In this document: one piece after another, positions 55,426 to 64,000 of the stretch
Layout: each line of letters starts with the position of its first letter
Numbering within the stretch: position 1 is the first letter of the stretch
Assembly (NCBI RefSeq): GCF_020531915.1
Contig: NZ_JAJAVG010000005.1
Span: 62,001 to 126,000, forward strand
Length of the DNA stretch: 64,000 nucleotides
DNA from: Methylovorus mays
GTDB taxonomy: Bacteria; Pseudomonadota; Gammaproteobacteria; Burkholderiales; Methylophilaceae
Direction of reading: 5' to 3'
Program-made: the position numbers and the translations under genes
The notes under the pieces: generated by a model
The model's input: the letters and a program-made list of their open reading frames with translations, nothing else
Databases searched by the model: none
What the model was told of the DNA's origin: nothing

Positions 55426-56805
55426 TTAATGATCGCTGGGCCGGCCCTTGGGCTTGGCATTGGGATCAATCGGCTGCGGATCCAGCGTTGCCACGGTCAG
55501 GTTGTCACGCGTGAGATATTTGCGCGCGACTTCCTGCACCTGCTGCGGCGTCACCTGCTTCAGTTTCTCGGGATAATCCTTGAGAAAGCGCCATGAGAAA
55601 CCGATGGTTTCAAGCTGGCCGATCTGCATGGCCTGATTGAACATGGAATCACGTTGATACACATCTGCCGCAATCACCTGCGCCTTGACACGGTTAAGCT
55701 CATCCTCAGTGACGCCGGATTGCTTAATATCTTCGATCTGCTGCAAGAGCGCAGCCTCAATGTCAGCAGCCGTCTTGCCTTCGCTGGGTGAGCCATCCAG
55801 CTCAAACAGGCTGGTCGCCCCACGCTGGGTGAGGTCGTAACCTGCGCCCACATCCACCGCAATCTGCTGGCTGCGCACGAGATTCTGTGTCAGGCGGGCC
55901 GAGGCATTGCCATCCAGCACGCCGGCCAGAATCTCCAGCGCGTAGGGTTCCCAGTCATTCACCGGATCGCGCAGTGCAGGTACATGGAATCCCATCAACA
56001 CATAGGGCAATTTGGCTGGCGCCTTGACGATCAGGCGACGCTCACCTTTTTGTGCAGGCTCCAGCTGCGGCTTGCGTACTGGCAACTTGCGCGGCTTCAG
56101 CGGACCGAAATATTGCTGGGCGAGCTTGTACACTTCCTGCGCCTTCACATCACCGACCACCACCACGGTGGCATTATTGGGGGCGTACCAGTTGTTGTAC
56201 CACTCGCGCGCATCTTCCACGGTCATGTTTTCAAGATCATTCATCCAGCCCACCACCGGACGGGCATACGGATGCGCCTGGAACACCACAGACTGATATT
56301 GCTCCGCCACGGTGGATTGCGGCTTGTCTTCCGTACGCCAGCGGCGCTCTTCCATCACCACCTTGATTTCCTTGGAGAACTCCTCCTTGGTCAATTGCAG
56401 ATTGGCCATGCGGTCAGATTCGAGCTTGAATGACAGCGGCAGCTTGGATTTTTCCAGCTGCTGGTAATAGGCGGTGTAGTCACGACTGGTAAAGGCATTT
56501 TCACGACCACCCGCCGCGGCCACCAGGCGGGAGAACTGGCCTGGCTTCACGTTCTTGGTGCCCTTGAACATCATGTGTTCCAGCAAGTGGGCCACGCCGG
56601 TCTTGCCGTTCACCTCATCAATACTGCCGGCACGGTACCATACCTGCGATACCACGACGGGAGAGCGATGATCTTCCTGCACGATCAGGCGCAGGCCATT
56701 GTTAAGCTTGAATTCCTGGGTTTCTGCGGCGGCAACGCCGGGTAATGTGACACTGGGCACCAGGCCCAGCAGCATGACGATCCTGACTAGTTTGCGACTC
56801 AACAC
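55426..56805 (-). CDS. M16-family zinc metallopeptidase (active subunit)
   Basis: A 459-aa periplasmic peptidase with a signal peptide (VRIVMLLGLVPSVTLPGVAAA) and the inverted zinc motif HLLEH (73-77) in GVAHLLEHMMFKGT, plus the distant Glu in EIKVVMEERRWRTEDKP. The PDEV-like AYYQQLEKSKLPLSFKLESD and NWYAPNNATVVVVGDV segments are typical. Start is GTG at 56805 with AAGGAG nine bases upstream. Substrate unknown; probably small peptides or protein fragments in the periplasm. Upstream gap of 276 bases to divergent ftsY holds a possible minus-strand -10 box and nothing else I can support. Confidence 0.93.
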   Translation of the reverse strand: MLSRKLVRIVMLLGLVPSVTLPGVAAAETQEFKLNNGLRLIVQEDHRSPVVVSQVWYRAGSIDEVNGKTGVAHLLEHMMFKGTKNVKPGQFSRLVAAAGGRENAFTSRDYTAYYQQLEKSKLPLSFKLESDRMANLQLTKEEFSKEIKVVMEERRWRTEDKPQSTVAEQYQSVVFQAHPYARPVVGWMNDLENMTVEDAREWYNNWYAPNNATVVVVGDVKAQEVYKLAQQYFGPLKPRKLPVRKPQLEPAQKGERRLIVKAPAKLPYVLMGFHVPALRDPVNDWEPYALEILAGVLDGNASARLTQNLVRSQQIAVDVGAGYDLTQRGATSLFELDGSPSEGKTAADIEAALLQQIEDIKQSGVTEDELNRVKAQVIAADVYQRDSMFNQAMQIGQLETIGFSWRFLKDYPEKLKQVTPQQVQEVARKYLTRDNLTVATLDPQPIDPNAKPKGRPSDH

Positions 56806-56901
56806 CTTATTGTTCTCCTTTGATTAGAGCAGCCACTACACCCCGCGATGCATGCCTGGCAGCATCCCCTCGCGCGGCAACGTTCCTTGCTCTTCAGCAT
56901 C

Positions 56902-56907
56902 ATTATA
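56902..56907 (-). promoter_or_regulatory. Possible -10 box of the M16 operon
   Basis: The minus strand reads TATAAT, about 97 bases before the M16 start. A TTGATC 20 bases upstream is a poor -35. Weak support only; plus-strand ftsY promoter not recognised in the same gap. Confidence 0.3.
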
Positions 56908-57081
56908 GCCAAGGCGCCTGACGGCCCGATCAACTTTCAAGCCAGCAGTGCCGTGGGCTATGCAACGTACAGGCGTCTGACCCATGACCCATCACTTAGT
57001 TTCGCGGTGCGATGGCATGAATAGATTCGTGCATGGGCGGCCGAATACGACTAAAATAAGGCGAAACTCTAGTTGAAGCGT

Positions 57082-58107
57082 ATGTTCGATTTTTTCAAAA
57101 AAGACAAGACACCCTCTCCCTCGCCAGAAGTGCCCGCCAGCACCGCTGCGCCTGAGACTCCTCCTGCTCCAGCCCCCACGGAATCTGCCGCTGAAAACAA
57201 GCTGAGCTGGACCGAGCGCCTGAAAAACGGGCTGGCCAAAACACGCAGCCAACTGGGCAATCAGCTGGCCAGCCTGTTTGGTGGCGGCAAGATCGATGAA
57301 GACGTATACGAAGAGCTGGAAACTATCCTGCTCACTTCCGATGTCGGCGTAGCCGCCACGCAAGCCCTGCTGGAACAGATACGCCAGCGCGTGAAGCGCC
57401 AGAGCCTGAGCGACACCTCCCAGCTGAAACAGGCGCTGAAAGAGGCCTTGCTGGAATTGCTGGCCCCGCTGGAAAAACCGCTGGTCACCACCACCCACCA
57501 GCCATTTGTCATCATGCTGGCAGGCGTCAACGGGGCTGGCAAAACCACCAGCATCGGCAAGCTGGCCAATCTATTTCAGGCGCAAGGCAAATCGGTGCTG
57601 ATCGCTGCCGGCGACACCTTCCGTGCCGCCGCCCGCGAGCAATTGCAAGCCTGGGGGGATCGCAACAACGTGCATGTGGTTGCCCAGGAAAGTGGCGATC
57701 CGGCAGCGGTGATTTTTGATGCAGTGAACTCCGCCAAGGCACGCAATATTGATATCGTGCTGGCCGACACCGCAGGCCGCCTGCCAACCCAGCTCAATCT
57801 GATGGAAGAAATTCGCAAGGTGCAGCGCGTCATTGGCAAGGCATTGCCGGGCGCACCGCATGAAATCCTGCTGGTGCTGGATGCCAATACCGGCCAGAAC
57901 GCCATCAGCCAGGTCAAGGCGTTTGATGATGCCCTGGGCGTGACCGGCCTGGTGCTGAGCAAGCTGGATGGCACGGCCAAAGGCGGTGTGATTGCGGCCA
58001 TAGCCCAGGCGCGGCCTATTCCCATCCGCTACATCGGTGTGGGAGAAAGCATTGCCGACTTGCGGCCATTCAAGGCAGAGGAATTTGTAGATGCGCTGTT
58101 TTCGTGA
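57082..58107 (+). CDS. ftsY: Signal recognition particle receptor FtsY
   Basis: SRP receptor GTPase that docks translating ribosomes at the Sec translocon. The 341-aa product has an N-terminal Pro/Ala-rich acidic A region (short, residues about 8-45), an N domain, and the NG GTPase core: GVNGAGKTTSIGKLA, AGDTFRAAAREQL, VLADTAGRLPTQ, LVLSKLDGTAKGG and YIGVGESIADLRPF. ATG 57082 is chosen; the frame is open from a TTG nine bases upstream. It begins the ftsY-ftsE-ftsX operon. Confidence 0.96.
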   Translation: MFDFFKKDKTPSPSPEVPASTAAPETPPAPAPTESAAENKLSWTERLKNGLAKTRSQLGNQLASLFGGGKIDEDVYEELETILLTSDVGVAATQALLEQIRQRVKRQSLSDTSQLKQALKEALLELLAPLEKPLVTTTHQPFVIMLAGVNGAGKTTSIGKLANLFQAQGKSVLIAAGDTFRAAAREQLQAWGDRNNVHVVAQESGDPAAVIFDAVNSAKARNIDIVLADTAGRLPTQLNLMEEIRKVQRVIGKALPGAPHEILLVLDANTGQNAISQVKAFDDALGVTGLVLSKLDGTAKGGVIAAIAQARPIPIRYIGVGESIADLRPFKAEEFVDALFS

Positions 58108-58140
58108 TGGGCTTTTCATACAAGCCGCGCAGGAGCCGAG

Positions 58141-58794
58141 ATGATTAAATTCGACCAGGTCAGCAAACGCTACCCCGGCAGTGAGCAAATCCTGCGCAAT
58201 GTCAGCTTTAGCATTGAACCAGGCGAACTGGTATTTGTCGCTGGGGCCTCGGGGGCGGGTAAAAGCACATTGCTGAAATTGATTGCCGCCACCGAGCGGC
58301 CTACCTCAGGCACCGTCCTGATCGGCAACCAGAATGTCAGCAAGCTGCGTGCCGCAGCGCTGCCCTTCTTGCGGCGCAAATTCGGCCTGGTGTTTCAGGA
58401 TCACAAGCTGCTTTACGACCGCAACTGCTTTGAGAATGTCGCCTTGCCGCTCTACATCAATGGCATTACCGGTCATGAAGCTGGCAAGCGCATACGCGCC
58501 GCGCTGGATAAAGTCGGCCTGCTGGGCAAGGAAAAAGCCATGCCCATCACCCTGTCGGGTGGCGAACAGCAACGGCTGGCGATCGCCCGCGCTGTGGTCA
58601 GTCGACCATCCATCCTGATTGCCGATGAACCGACTGGCAATCTGGATGAAGGCTATGCCGAAGAAATCATGGGCATCTTCTACGCCTTTCAGCAAGTTGG
58701 CGTAACCGTGATCGTGGCGACACATGACCAGCATGAAATCGCGAACTCAGGGGCACGCGTGCTGCGCCTGGAGCAAGGAACCCTGACAGCATGA
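58141..58794 (+). CDS. ftsE: Cell-division ATP-binding protein FtsE
   Basis: ABC-type ATPase that with FtsX regulates septal peptidoglycan hydrolases at the divisome. The 217-aa protein has Walker [16 protein letters not shown], the Q-loop [20 protein letters not shown], signature [14 protein letters not shown] and Walker [13 protein letters not shown]. Its stop overlaps the ftsX start by four bases. Confidence 0.96.
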   Translation: MIKFDQVSKRYPGSEQILRNVSFSIEPGELVFVAGASGAGKSTLLKLIAATERPTSGTVLIGNQNVSKLRAAALPFLRRKFGLVFQDHKLLYDRNCFENVALPLYINGITGHEAGKRIRAALDKVGLLGKEKAMPITLSGGEQQRLAIARAVVSRPSILIADEPTGNLDEGYAEEIMGIFYAFQQVGVTVIVATHDQHEIANSGARVLRLEQGTLTA

Positions 58795-59693
58795 AACATT
58801 GGATAAATCAGCACGCGCAGGCCTTGCGCCTGGTATTTGGTCGCATGCGTCACCGCCTGCTTGCCACGCTGGTGATGTGGTGCGTTATGGGCGTGACCGT
58901 ATGCCTGCCCGCTATCCTGTTTGTCATCGTGGATAATCTGAACCGCCTGACGGGCAATATCAGCACCGAGCCCCAAATCAGCGTCTTCATGAAACTGGAC
59001 GCCGAACCAGGCAGCATCACGCGCCTGCAGCAATGGCTCACCCAGCAGAAGGACGTTGCCCGCGTCACTTTCATCAGCAAGGATGCCGCCTGGAAACAGC
59101 TGCAACAGAAAACTGCCGGCGCCATTAACCTGGATAAAAACCCCTTGCCTGATGCATTCCAGGTCGCCCCGCGCAACCATGACCCGGCCGCGATCGAAGC
59201 CCTGCAATCGCTCATCCAGAAGCAGCCAGGCGTGGAACTGGCGCAGATGGATGCCACCTGGATCAAGCGCCTTTACGCCATCCTGGAGCTGAGCAAGAAG
59301 GCCTTGCTGGTACTGGTAGGCTTGCTCGGCTTTGCCCTGCTCGCCATCATCGGCAACACCATCCGCCTGCAAGTGGTCACGCAGCGCGAGGAGATCGAAG
59401 TCAGCAAGCTGATCGGCGCCACCAATCGCTTTATCCGCCGCCCCTTCCTCTATGCGGGCATCGTCTATGGCCTTGGTGGCGGCATCGCAGCCCTGCTGCT
59501 GCTGGCGGGCGTGATTCAGCTGTTCAATTATTCGATTGCCGACATCGCCGCCCTGTACGCCAGTGATTTCCATCTCGGCATGCCAGAGCCGTTTGTCTGC
59601 CTGGCCATCATCTTGATCCCGGTCGCCCTGGGCTGGCTCGGGTCCTATGTCGCCGTCGGTCGCTCGCTTGCCAAGCTTGAATCCAGCCGCTGA
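58791..59693 (+). CDS. ftsX: Cell-division protein FtsX
   Basis: Membrane partner of FtsE. The 300-aa protein has four transmembrane segments (about 22-45, 170-195, 220-245, 265-290), a large periplasmic loop after the first (ISVFMKLDAEPGSITRLQQW onward) and the cytoplasmic QREEIEVSKLIGATNRFIRRPF signature between the second and third. It overlaps ftsE by four bases; ribA begins 19 bases after its stop. Confidence 0.95.
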   Translation: MKHWINQHAQALRLVFGRMRHRLLATLVMWCVMGVTVCLPAILFVIVDNLNRLTGNISTEPQISVFMKLDAEPGSITRLQQWLTQQKDVARVTFISKDAAWKQLQQKTAGAINLDKNPLPDAFQVAPRNHDPAAIEALQSLIQKQPGVELAQMDATWIKRLYAILELSKKALLVLVGLLGFALLAIIGNTIRLQVVTQREEIEVSKLIGATNRFIRRPFLYAGIVYGLGGGIAALLLLAGVIQLFNYSIADIAALYASDFHLGMPEPFVCLAIILIPVALGWLGSYVAVGRSLAKLESSR

Positions 59694-59712
59694 GCCCCCA
59701 TCTTTTTTCATT

Positions 59713-60315
59713 ATGCAAACCGTCAAGAAAATCGCCACCTCCCGCATGCCCACCTCGCATGGGGATTTCACCTTACATATCTATCGGTCAGATAGTGATC
59801 CGCAAGGCCTGCAAGACCAGGTGGCGCTTGTTGCTGGCGAGTTGAAGCCAGGCCAGGAAGAAGTGCTGGTGCGTCTGCACTCTGAATGCCTGACTGGAGA
59901 TGTGCTGGGTTCCAAGCGTTGTGATTGCGGCGAACAGCTCGCCAAATCGCAAGAAACCATTTCAAAAGCAGGCTGCGGTGTGATTCTCTACCTGCGTGGG
60001 CACGAAGGTCGCGGCATCGGGCTGGCCCACAAAATCAAGGCTTATGCCCTGCAGGACCAGGGCCGCGATACGGTACAAGCCAATCTGGAACAAGGCCTGC
60101 CGATTGATGCCCGCAGCTACGACCTGGCTGCCGCCATGTTGCGCGACCTGGGGCTGCAACGCATCCAGCTGCTGACCAATAACCCTGAAAAAGTCACCCG
60201 CCTGCAGGCAGCGGGCATTTCCGTCAGCCGTCGCGTACCCCTGCTGATCACCCCCAACCAGAATAACGCCGAATACCTGCAAACCAAGCGGACCAAGCTG
60301 GGGCACTATCTTTAA
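59713..60315 (+). CDS. ribA: GTP cyclohydrolase II
   Basis: Opens the imidazole ring of GTP in the first step of riboflavin synthesis. The 200-aa protein is the stand-alone form without a fused RibB domain: zinc Cys set in HSECLTGDVLGSKRCDCGEQL, substrate loop LYLRGHEGRGIGLAHKIKAY, and C-terminal LLTNNPEKVTRLQAAGI. ATG 59713 matches the family start MQTVKKIATSRMPTSHGDF; an upstream in-frame codon would overlap ftsX. A bidirectional terminator follows. Confidence 0.96.
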   Translation: MQTVKKIATSRMPTSHGDFTLHIYRSDSDPQGLQDQVALVAGELKPGQEEVLVRLHSECLTGDVLGSKRCDCGEQLAKSQETISKAGCGVILYLRGHEGRGIGLAHKIKAYALQDQGRDTVQANLEQGLPIDARSYDLAAAMLRDLGLQRIQLLTNNPEKVTRLQAAGISVSRRVPLLITPNQNNAEYLQTKRTKLGHYL

Positions 60316-60342
60316 GCGGTGATTTAAGTAGTAATGCAGACA

Positions 60343-60376
60343 TAAAAAAAACAGGCCTTGAAGGCCTGTTTTTTTT
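60343..60376. terminator. Bidirectional terminator between ribA and the ferredoxin reductase gene
   Basis: Stem ACAGGCCT/AGGCCTGT with a 3-nt loop (60351-60369), flanked by A7 on the left and a T-run on the right. It serves the convergent genes ribA (plus) and fpr (minus). Confidence 0.92.
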
Positions 60377-60431
60377 ATTCTTGTCCGCTTACTGAGATTA
60401 CCAGCTCACGGAAGTCAGTACTTGTTGCAGC

Positions 60432-61208
60432 TTACTTCTCGGCAAATGCACGCTCAATCACGTAATCGCCCAGATCGCCAATACGCTTGGAAACCTGCAA
60501 GCCAGCAGCATCCAGAATGCGGCAGGTATCTTCCAGCATTTGCGGGCTGCCGCACAGCATGGCGCGATCGGTTTCCGGGTTCAGCGGTGGCAGACCGATG
60601 TCAGCAAACAGCTTGCCGTTTTCCATCAGGTCGGTCAGGCGGCCTTCGTTGCGGAAAGGCTCGCGGGTCACGGTGGGGTAGTAGATCAGCTGGTTCTTCA
60701 CCTGCTCGCCGAAATATTCGTTTTCGGGCAATTCTTTGGTGATGAAGTCTTCGTAGGCCAGATCGTTCACACGGCGTACACCGTGCACCAGAATCACTTT
60801 TTCAAACTTTTCGTAGATTTCTGGATCCTGGATCAGGCAGATGAAAGGAGCCAGACCAGTGCCGGTGGACAACAGGTAGAGGTTCTTGCCAGGCTTGAGG
60901 TCAGATAGCAGCAATGTGCCGGTAGGCTTGCGGCCAACCAGAATATCATCGCCGACTTTCAGGTGTTGCAGGCGCGAGGTCAGCGGACCATTCGGCACCT
61001 TGATGCTGAAGAATTCGAGGTCTTCGGCGTAGTTGGCGCTGGCGATACTGTAGGCACGCATCAGCGGCTTGCCATCCACTTGCAGGCCGATCATGACGAA
61101 CTGGCCGTTTTCAAAACGCAGGCCAGCGTCACGCGTGGTGGTGAACGAAAACAGACTGTCATTCCAATGCTTTACCGACAACACTTTTTCGGTATTAAAC
61201 GCGCTCAT
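60432..61208 (-). CDS. fpr: Ferredoxin--NADP(+) reductase
   Basis: FAD flavoprotein that moves electrons between NADPH and ferredoxin/flavodoxin. The 258-aa protein is the bacterial Fpr form: FAD site in MRAYSIASANY, FFSIKVPNGPLTSRL, NADP site in LLSTGTGLAPFICLIQDPE, AMLCGSPQML and the C-terminal aromatic-poor GDYVIERAFAEK. Possible partner is the ferredoxin at 52691-52942. It stands 36 bases downstream of etfA and may be read with it. Confidence 0.95.
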   Translation of the reverse strand: MSAFNTEKVLSVKHWNDSLFSFTTTRDAGLRFENGQFVMIGLQVDGKPLMRAYSIASANYAEDLEFFSIKVPNGPLTSRLQHLKVGDDILVGRKPTGTLLLSDLKPGKNLYLLSTGTGLAPFICLIQDPEIYEKFEKVILVHGVRRVNDLAYEDFITKELPENEYFGEQVKNQLIYYPTVTREPFRNEGRLTDLMENGKLFADIGLPPLNPETDRAMLCGSPQMLEDTCRILDAAGLQVSKRIGDLGDYVIERAFAEK

Positions 61209-61244
61209 AGTTCTTTATCTTTCAAATGGTTAATTGATTAACGA

Positions 61245-62171
61245 TCAGCCAAGGGCGGCATTGAGTTCAGGCAGGGCCTTGAACAGGTCGGCCACGAGGC
61301 CGTAATCCGCATGCTTGAAGATCGGGGCATCGGGATCGTGGTTAATGGCGACGATCACCTTGCTATCCTTGATTCCAGCAAGATGCTGCATGGCGCCGGA
61401 AATACCGACCGCAATATATAGCTCAGGCGCAACCACGGTACCGGTCTGCCCCACCTGGAGGTCGTTGGGGGCAAAGCCGGCATCCACGCAGGCGCGGGTG
61501 GCACCAATGGCGGCATTCAGCTTGTGGGCCACAGGCTCCAGCAAGGCGTTGAACTGCTCGCCCAGGCTACGGCCACCGGAAATCACCACGTTTGCCGTGG
61601 CCAGCTCAGGACGATCCGACAGGTTGCGTTGTTCGCTCACCCAGCGCACCTTGCCAAATGCGGCCGGCGCAGCAGCGCTGGTAATTTCCGCATTGGCACC
61701 ATTTGCAGCAGCCTCAAACGAGGTCGCGCGTACGGTCACTACCTGCACGGCATCGCTGCTTTGCACGGTTGCCAGAATATTGCCGGCATAGATCGGGCGC
61801 ACATAGGTAGCAGGCGCCTGAATCTCGACCACGTCCGACACCATGCCCACATCCAGCAGGGCCGCCACGCGTGGCAGCACGCCTTTGCCCAGTGTGCTGT
61901 GCGCAGCCACGATCACCTGATACTCACCGGCGATCTGTTGCACAGCAGCCGCCACATCTTCCGCCAGCAGGTGCACCAGGTGCGGTGCTTCCACCTTGAT
62001 TACCTTGGCCACACCGGCAATAGTGGCCGCTTCTGCAGCCACGGCCGATACATCGGCACCGGCCACCAGCAGGTGAATGGGTTGCTGCCACGCCGCCGCC
62101 GCGGTCACGGCCTGCCGGGTGGATTGCTTAATATGCTGGCCATCGTGTTCGGCCAAAATCAATACGCTCAT
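61245..62171 (-). CDS. etfA: Electron transfer flavoprotein alpha subunit
   Basis: Carries FAD and passes electrons from primary dehydrogenases to ETF-ubiquinone oxidoreductase. The 308-aa protein has the N-terminal ETF domain (MSVLILAEHDGQHIKQSTRQ) and the FAD-binding C-terminus with ISGGRSLGEQFNALLEP, VGQTGTVVAPELYIAVGISG and QHLAGIKDSKVIVAINHDPD. Its start overlaps the etfB stop by four bases. Methylophilus uses an ETF with trimethylamine dehydrogenase; fatty-acid or sarcosine dehydrogenases are other partners. Confidence 0.96.
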   Translation of the reverse strand: MSVLILAEHDGQHIKQSTRQAVTAAAAWQQPIHLLVAGADVSAVAAEAATIAGVAKVIKVEAPHLVHLLAEDVAAAVQQIAGEYQVIVAAHSTLGKGVLPRVAALLDVGMVSDVVEIQAPATYVRPIYAGNILATVQSSDAVQVVTVRATSFEAAANGANAEITSAAAPAAFGKVRWVSEQRNLSDRPELATANVVISGGRSLGEQFNALLEPVAHKLNAAIGATRACVDAGFAPNDLQVGQTGTVVAPELYIAVGISGAMQHLAGIKDSKVIVAINHDPDAPIFKHADYGLVADLFKALPELNAALG

Positions 62172-62917
62172 GCCAATACCTTTTCAATACGCAGTTTTTC
62201 GACCAACTCAGCCACACTGTTGACGATCACGCCAGGCTTGCGTGGGGCAGGCTCGGCGACATTCAGCAGGCTGAGGTGCGAGGCAAAGTCCACGCCCAGC
62301 TCAGTGCCTGCAATCACGTCAATCGGCTTTTTCTTGGCCATCATCATGTTGGGCAGCTTGATAAAGCGTGGCTCGTTCAGGCGCAAATCTGCCGTCACAA
62401 TGGCAGGCAGTTGCAAGGCGACGGTTTCGGTACCGCCATCCACTTCGCGGTTCACTTCGATTTCGTTGCCATTGACCTTGATTTCAGAGGCAAACAAGCC
62501 TTGGCCCACGCCCAGCAAAGCGGCCAGCATCTGGCCTGCCTGACCGGCATCATCGTCAATCGCCTGCTTGCCCAGCAGAATCAGGTCAGGCTGCTCGCGA
62601 CCTGCCACCGCCTTCAGCAGCTTGGCCACGCCCAGCGGCTGCAGCTTGCCTTCGGCTTGCACCAGCACGGCACGGTCTACCCCCATCGCCAGCGCGTGGC
62701 GCAAGGTGTCCTTGCTGTTTTCAGCGCCGATGGACACGGCCACGATTTCCGTGGCAATGCCTTTTTCCTTGAGGCGTAGCGCTTCTTCCACTGCGATTTC
62801 ATCGAACGGATTGATGCCCATCTTGACGCCGCTGATCTCGACGTCGGAGCCATCCTGCTTGACGCGAGGCACGATGTTGTAATCCACCACGTGCTTCACT
62901 GCCACCATAATTTTCAT
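62168..62917 (-). CDS. etfB: Electron transfer flavoprotein beta subunit
   Basis: AMP-binding partner of EtfA. The 249-aa product begins MKIMVAVKHVVDYNIVPRVK and has GINPFDEIAVEEALRLKEKG, LILLGKQAIDDDAGQAGQML and LPAIVTADLRLNEPRFIKLP, all standard. ATG 62917 has GGGAG seven bases upstream and is preferred over a GTG six bases earlier. Divergent from a LysR-type regulator, which probably controls etfBA. Confidence 0.96.
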   Translation of the reverse strand: MKIMVAVKHVVDYNIVPRVKQDGSDVEISGVKMGINPFDEIAVEEALRLKEKGIATEIVAVSIGAENSKDTLRHALAMGVDRAVLVQAEGKLQPLGVAKLLKAVAGREQPDLILLGKQAIDDDAGQAGQMLAALLGVGQGLFASEIKVNGNEIEVNREVDGGTETVALQLPAIVTADLRLNEPRFIKLPNMMMAKKKPIDVIAGTELGVDFASHLSLLNVAEPAPRKPGVIVNSVAELVEKLRIEKVLA

Positions 62918-62969
62918 GCACACACTCCCGGACTGTATTGCCGTGTATTTTAAACGACACTAAAATATC

Positions 62970-62991
62970 TATTAAATTGATTATATTAATA
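62970..62991. promoter_or_regulatory. Candidate LysR-type operator between etfB and the regulator gene
   Basis: TATTAA (62970-62975) and its complement TTAATA (62986-62991) with a 10-bp spacer form a T-N11-A-type dyad in the AT-rich 95-bp divergent gap, 22 bases before the regulator start. Position and symmetry fit autoregulation plus control of etfBA; binding is inference. Confidence 0.45.
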
Positions 62992-63012
62992 ATCTATATC
63001 TGCAAAACCTAT

Positions 63013-63939
63013 ATGCGCTATACCCTGAGACAACTGGAAGTATTTGTCGCCATCGCGCGCCTGGAGAATGTCTCCCGGGCGGCGGAGGCGCTATCGCTGT
63101 CGCAATCGGCTGCCAGCACGGCCTTGGCCGAGTTGGAGCGCCAGTTTGATTGCCAGTTCTTTGATCGTCTTGGCAAATTGCTCAAGCTGAACGATCTGGG
63201 TCGTAGCCTCTTGCCGATGGCGGCCGCATTGCTGGATCAGGCGTCGGAAATCGAGCATGTTCTGCAAGGCAAGACCACACTGGGTCTGCTCAGGGTGGGC
63301 GCCACATTGACAATCGGCAATTATATCGCAACTCTGCTCATCGGTTCCTTTATGAAACAACATGATGAGTGCCAAATTGAGCTGCACGTGCAAAATACCA
63401 ATGCAATTTTGCAGCAAGTTGCCAATTACGACCTCGATCTGGGGCTGATTGAGGGCAATTGCCAGCACCCCGACCTTGCCGTGGAGCCCTGGCTGGATGA
63501 CGAACTGGTGGTGTTCTGCGCACCTGACCACCCCCTCGCCCACAAGCCCGGCGTCAGCCTGGAAGACCTGCTGGAAGAGACCTGGATTTTGCGCGAAGTC
63601 GGCTCCGGCACCCGCGAAACTTTCGACCATGCGATGCGCCATCATCAATCTAGGCTTAAAATACGCCTGACGCTGGAACACACCGAAGCCATCAAACGCG
63701 CGGTGGAATCCGGCCTGGGCATAGGCTGCATCTCGCGTCTGGCGCTGCGCGATGCCTTCCGGCGCGGCAGCTTGGTGCCGATTGAGATGCCCGAGCTGGA
63801 TCTGCGCCGCCAGTTCATGTTTGTCTGGCACCGCAAAAAGTACCTCACCGCCAGCATCCGCGCCTTTCTGGATTACTGCCGGGCGTTTACCGTGGATGCC
63901 GGGCGCAGTGACCAGATTGCCTTACCCATTATCAAATAG
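63013..63939 (+). CDS. LysR-family transcriptional regulator
   Basis: A 308-aa regulator with an N-terminal helix-turn-helix (MRYTLRQLEVFVAIARLENV, SRAAEALSLSQSAASTALAE) and a periplasmic-binding-protein-like effector domain (LLRVGATLTIGNYIATLLIG, DLGLIEGNCQHPDL, AVESGLGIGCISRLAL). It resembles CysB/CbbR-like members without clear assignment. Divergent from etfB and directly upstream of a gene that looks like ETF-ubiquinone oxidoreductase, so it may regulate ETF-linked oxidation. ATG 63013 is chosen; an upstream frame extends to 62938 across the likely operator. Confidence 0.92.
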   Translation: MRYTLRQLEVFVAIARLENVSRAAEALSLSQSAASTALAELERQFDCQFFDRLGKLLKLNDLGRSLLPMAAALLDQASEIEHVLQGKTTLGLLRVGATLTIGNYIATLLIGSFMKQHDECQIELHVQNTNAILQQVANYDLDLGLIEGNCQHPDLAVEPWLDDELVVFCAPDHPLAHKPGVSLEDLLEETWILREVGSGTRETFDHAMRHHQSRLKIRLTLEHTEAIKRAVESGLGIGCISRLALRDAFRRGSLVPIEMPELDLRRQFMFVWHRKKYLTASIRAFLDYCRAFTVDAGRSDQIALPIIK

Positions 63940-63966
63940 CATATTGATTTAACTGAAAGACCACCC

Positions 63967-64000
63967 ATGCAACGCGATGTCATGAATTACGATGTACTGA
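63967..64000 (+). CDS. Probable ETF-ubiquinone oxidoreductase, first 11 codons only
   Basis: Frame opening MQRDVMNYDVL at the right edge, 27 bases after the LysR stop. This resembles the usual N-terminus of ETF-ubiquinone oxidoreductase (M-x-R-x-x-M-x-[FY]-D-V), and the etf genes next door support it. Only 34 bases are visible, so the call is tentative. Confidence 0.5.
   Translation, partial: MQRDVMNYDVL

Overview
The window is chromosomal DNA of a Gram-negative betaproteobacterium. Protein sequences and gene content point to a methylotroph of the Methylophilaceae (Methylobacillus/Methylovorus-like). This is inferred from an Entner-Doudoroff pair (edd, eda), electron-transfer-flavoprotein genes next to a divergent LysR regulator, and typical beta-type versions of FtsH, BamE, HrcA and LeuA; no rRNA was available to confirm it. 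Coding density is high. I saw no insertion sequence, prophage, CRISPR array, rRNA or tRNA.

Region 1 (1-14400) is housekeeping: folP (cut by the left edge), ftsH, rlmE, yhbY, a DUF4149 membrane protein, greA, carB/carA, dapB, bamE, fur, recN and nadK. Four factor-independent terminators or strong hairpins separate these units. Region 2 (14400-18600) holds a large perfect inverted repeat, a PbgA/YejM-like membrane sulfatase-fold protein, the heat-shock repressor hrcA behind a structured leader, and a YcgR-like PilZ protein. hemH follows.

Region 3 (19760-36191) is a lipopolysaccharide inner-core block. hldD-gmhA-hldE-waaF makes ADP-heptose and adds the second heptose; waaC adds the first. A minus-strand run, waaG, waaP, an InaA-type kinase, a GT2 glycosyltransferase, a double-kinase protein and a NodU/WapO-type carbamoyltransferase, should extend, phosphorylate and carbamoylate the core, much like the Pseudomonas aeruginosa core-assembly locus. 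A WaaP/RIO-like kinase, a HAD phosphatase and the edd/eda genes lie inside this block. Two of the kinase-like proteins lack the expected catalytic Asp.

Region 4 (36200-40250) is the grpE-dnaK-dnaJ chaperone operon, with a near-consensus sigma-32 promoter before grpE and a terminator after dnaJ. Region 5 (40310-46851) is a second surface-glycan block: two GT9 and two GT4 glycosyltransferases, an O-antigen ligase and an ELM1-family protein.

Region 6 (47000-64000) contains leuA with a leucine-rich leader peptide and hairpins (probable attenuation), an HSL-type esterase, glyoxalase I, and an unusual soluble chemoreceptor with its signalling domain first and a solute-binding-protein domain last. 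Then come a ferredoxin, coaD, rsmD, a pair of M16 peptidases (one active, one without the zinc motif), ftsY-ftsE-ftsX, ribA, ferredoxin-NADP reductase, etfB-etfA, a divergent LysR regulator, and the first codons of a probable ETF-ubiquinone oxidoreductase at the right edge.

No wholly new multi-gene system is evident. The items most worth following are the reversed soluble chemoreceptor, the kinase/pseudokinase-rich core locus, the structured leaders of leuA, hrcA and hldD, and the 19-bp perfect inverted repeat before the PbgA-like gene.
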